Assembly: GCA_964580575.1 (NCBI GenBank)
Contig: CAZOLJ010000024.1
Span: 1 to 53,372, forward strand
DNA length: 53,372 bases
Source of the DNA: CAVPDE01 sp964580575
GTDB lineage: Bacteria; Desulfobacterota; DSM-4660; Desulfatiglandales; HGW-15
Direction of reading: 5' to 3'
In this document: in pieces, positions 52,053-53,372 of the stretch
Position numbering within the stretch: position 1 is the first letter of the stretch
Layout of the letters: each line of letters begins with the position of its first letter
The notes under the pieces: generated by a model
Seen by the model: the letters and a program-made list of their open reading frames with translations, nothing else
Told to the model about the DNA's origin: nothing
Database searches by the model: none
Translations under genes and position numbers: made by a program

Positions 52053-52280
52053 TTACCCATATGTCCCGTCCAACACCCGAACCTTCACGCTCTCTTCAAC
52101 AAATTCATGGTTCCTGATTCTGTATAGTACCCGAGCTACTTCAGGGGAGATGACTTTCTCTCCACATGCTGGGCATTCCTCAAAGGCAACATTCCTAACC
52201 AGGTATAACTTCCCCTTAATTCTGAGATCAATCTCTCCTCTTCTCCTGGCCATCTGATTATGAAAAGCTGCACACTTCAT
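52053..52280 (-). CDS. YgiT/MqsA-type zinc-finger antitoxin
   Basis: 75 residues. AGGAGG stands eight bases before the ATG. KLYLVRNVAFEECPACGEKV, then ISPEVARVLYRIRNHE, is the YgiT domain with one CPAC pair. The N-terminal metal pair, usually CxxC, reads CAAFH here, so zinc binding may be weakened. Normally paired with a DUF4258 or MqsR toxin encoded just upstream; the overlap with that gene is ATGA. Confidence 0.85.
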   Translation of the reverse strand: MKCAAFHNQMARRRGEIDLRIKGKLYLVRNVAFEECPACGEKVISPEVARVLYRIRNHEFVEESVKVRVLDGTYG

Positions 52281-52499
52281 TTTTGCTTCCTCCTCTTCTT
52301 GAATTCCGGGTCCCACTCATCTGGACTAAGCGTCGGCTCGTAGGCAGTAATGATCCAGACCGGACCAAAGGAGCAATGAACATGCAATATTTTCCCATCC
52401 CTTGCTTTCCCGAGTATCAGACAGCTCGGCCCGTACTTGTCTTCCGGGTACTCTTCTATGATTTCCGCTTTCTATGCGCCTTCGAATATCGTCAAGCAT
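52277..52499 (-). pseudogene. Broken DUF4258 toxin
   Basis: The minus strand encodes MLDDIRRRIESGN and then, in another frame, AEIIEEYPEDKYGPSCLILG and ILHVHCSFGPVWIITAYEPT up to DPEFKKRRKQK with a TGA that overlaps the antitoxin ATG. The C-terminal DUF4258 half is clear. Roughly 35 residues between the two parts are missing and the frame is shifted, with a TAG in the second frame. The toxin should be inactive while the antitoxin is still readable. Confidence 0.78.
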
Positions 52500-52561
52500 T
52501 TTAGTCTGGGGGAGGCAGGTGGTTTTGGAAGACTATCAAACCCCGGAATATCAGAAGCCGC

Positions 52562-52607
52562 AGCCTCGGAGCCACGGAGCCAAAGAAATCAGAACCTCAG
52601 AGGTCAG
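52562..52607. repeat. 8-nt then 7-nt degenerate arrays
   Basis: AGCCTCGG, AGCCACGG, AGCCAAAG (52562-52585), then AATCAGA, ACCTCAG, AGGTCAG (52587-52607). They lie between the two decayed toxin genes in a 160-base stretch with no gene. Confidence 0.65.
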
Positions 52608-52660
52608 ATAACAAACGACACAGGGCGCCGAGACCAATCAATTAGATACAGACAGCATAA

Positions 52661-53029
52661 TCAAGCGCGAGTGCTCCTTCCCCTTATCCGGCCCGGCTCC
52701 AGAATGATAAGATTGCCTTTGAAGTCCTTTTGTTTGAGATCTTTCATGCCGGCGACGATTTCCTGGTTTATTTCCTTAGGGCGCATTTGGGTCGGGAACC
52801 GTACCACCACAATCCCGAAATGCTACCCGAGAGGGAAGCTGAGAATATTGCCGAATCCGAGGCCTCCTGTTAGGAGGATTGCTTCTTCCTCTTCAGCGAA
52901 TTTGTAAATCTCCTCGTCACCCAACCCGCGACAGCCATGATCTCGGACGTCTTTGAGCTCATAACCTTCGTCGACAAGGGCTACGCCGGTAGAGCGTGGT
53001 ATGTCTTCATCGATGACAAATCTTGCCAT
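52661..53029 (-). pseudogene. DUF5615 PIN-like toxin interrupted by an amber codon
   Basis: The first 68 codons encode MARFVIDEDIPRSTGVALVD, HGCRGLGDEEIYKFAEEEEA and LLTGGLGFGNILSFPLG, then TAG at 52825-52823. The same frame continues HFGIVVVRFPTQMRPKEINQ to GNLIILEPGRIRGRS before TGA. Both halves are recognisable DUF5615, so one nonsense mutation, or readthrough, separates them. The catalytic D of the TxDxDFG motif also appears as G (LTGGLGFG), another sign of lost nuclease function. Confidence 0.8.
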
Positions 53030-53030
53030 T

Positions 53031-53255
53031 TCAGCCTACCGCTCTTATTTCCTCACCGGAGATGGTCTTTGCCGAATAAGCCAGACAAGTCAGGATGTCT
53101 TGCAGGGTTATATCGTACTCCTTCAAAATTTCATCGTATTTCATTCCGCCGGCAAGTTTCCCAAGAATGAGATCTACCGGTACCCTCGTCCCACTAATCA
53201 CCGGTCGGCCAAACCGCACTCGTTCATCTAAACTAATTCTGGGCGTTATCTCCAT
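53031..53255 (-). CDS. DUF433 family antitoxin
   Basis: 74 residues. MEITPRISLDERVRFGRPVI and SGTRVPVDLILGKLAGGM match DUF433, the helix-turn-helix antitoxin that partners DUF5615 toxins. TLQDILTCLAYSAKTIS completes the fold. The frame is intact and ends one base before the decayed toxin. With the toxin broken it may persist as an orphan or trans-acting antitoxin. Confidence 0.88.
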   Translation of the reverse strand: MEITPRISLDERVRFGRPVISGTRVPVDLILGKLAGGMKYDEILKEYDITLQDILTCLAYSAKTISGEEIRAVG

Positions 53256-53372
53256 GGTTCTCCCCGCACATAGGGTTAATCGAACTCGTCGTGAGTCCGT
53301 ATTCCTGCAGGGATTTATGGTCGATCTTGAATAGAAGGAGTTGTTTCAACCGCGTAGCCAGGCTGGTTTTCC
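53256..53372. other. Right end of window, no feature seen
   Basis: 117 bases upstream of the DUF433 gene. No clear promoter, gene or repeat. Confidence 0.4.

Noticed and set aside
8386..52607. CRISPR array
   Set aside because: The repeats are 7-9 nt degenerate tandem units without unique spacers, and no cas gene is present.
1..53372. Prophage, insertion sequence or transposase
   Set aside because: No transposase, integrase or phage structural gene found in either strand; the only mobile-like unit is the GxxExxY cassette.

Overview
The window is one contiguous, gene-dense bacterial chromosome segment. It encodes Gram-negative envelope genes (LptF, LptG, MsbA), RpoD/DnaG housekeeping genes, a type II secretion GspC/GspN pair, and a VPIPSx-CTERM/exosortase D system with a sigma-54 promoter. 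Together these suggest a Desulfobacterota (former Deltaproteobacteria, perhaps Syntrophobacterales-like) organism. That assignment is inferred from gene content only. || Layout. 1-8.4 kb: lipopolysaccharide assembly (WaaE-like GT2 on the minus strand; then LptF, LptG, a WecA-type phosphoglycosyltransferase fused to half of a CapD-like protein, an acyl-CoA dehydrogenase and MsbA on the plus strand). 8.4-17.5 kb, minus strand: YggU, YggT, a Cys-rich Rossmann protein, rnpB, a zinc-ribbon coiled-coil protein, tRNA(CAU), rpoD-dnaG, yqeY-hisA-lipoprotein-hisB. 17.7-23.6 kb: idi and an MFS exporter, a HAD hydrolase, a BrnT-type toxin/antitoxin pair, tRNA-Ala(CGC), gspN-gspC. 23.7-35.1 kb: exosortase/polysaccharide core, with two tandem thioester-domain proteins bearing VPIPS sorting tails, a TPR lipoprotein (PrsT-like), a UDP-sugar 4,6-dehydratase, XrtD fused to EpsI, an aminotransferase, an acyltransferase and a PglC-type phosphoglycosyltransferase. 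The last four sugar enzymes match a bacillosamine-type pathway. 35.1-36.3 kb: VapBC and a scarred Phd-PIN remnant. 36.4-51.9 kb: a second, more AT-rich-looking polysaccharide block (three glycosyltransferases plus one glycosyltransferase pseudogene, C5-epimerase, bi-domain oxidoreductase, CapK-like enzyme, DUF362, Wzy, Wzx and a large DUF6259-like protein). 52-53.4 kb: two decaying toxin-antitoxin loci. || How the parts fit. The polysaccharide genes can build, activate, polymerise and flip a repeat unit containing an amino sugar and perhaps an epimerised uronic acid, while XrtD would process and anchor the two VPIPSx proteins that sit beside the same locus. || Most unusual structure. Short degenerate tandem arrays (7-, 8- and 9-nt units, three to five copies, several sequence families) recur through the window. 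They sit just past gene ends, inside reading frames, across start or stop codons and at the edges of accessory modules. One 9-nt family forms a perfect 20-bp inverted repeat around a GxxExxY (PD-(D/E)XK nuclease-like) gene and a 120-nt hairpin, inserted between two genes of the amino-sugar operon. This looks like a small mobile cassette.
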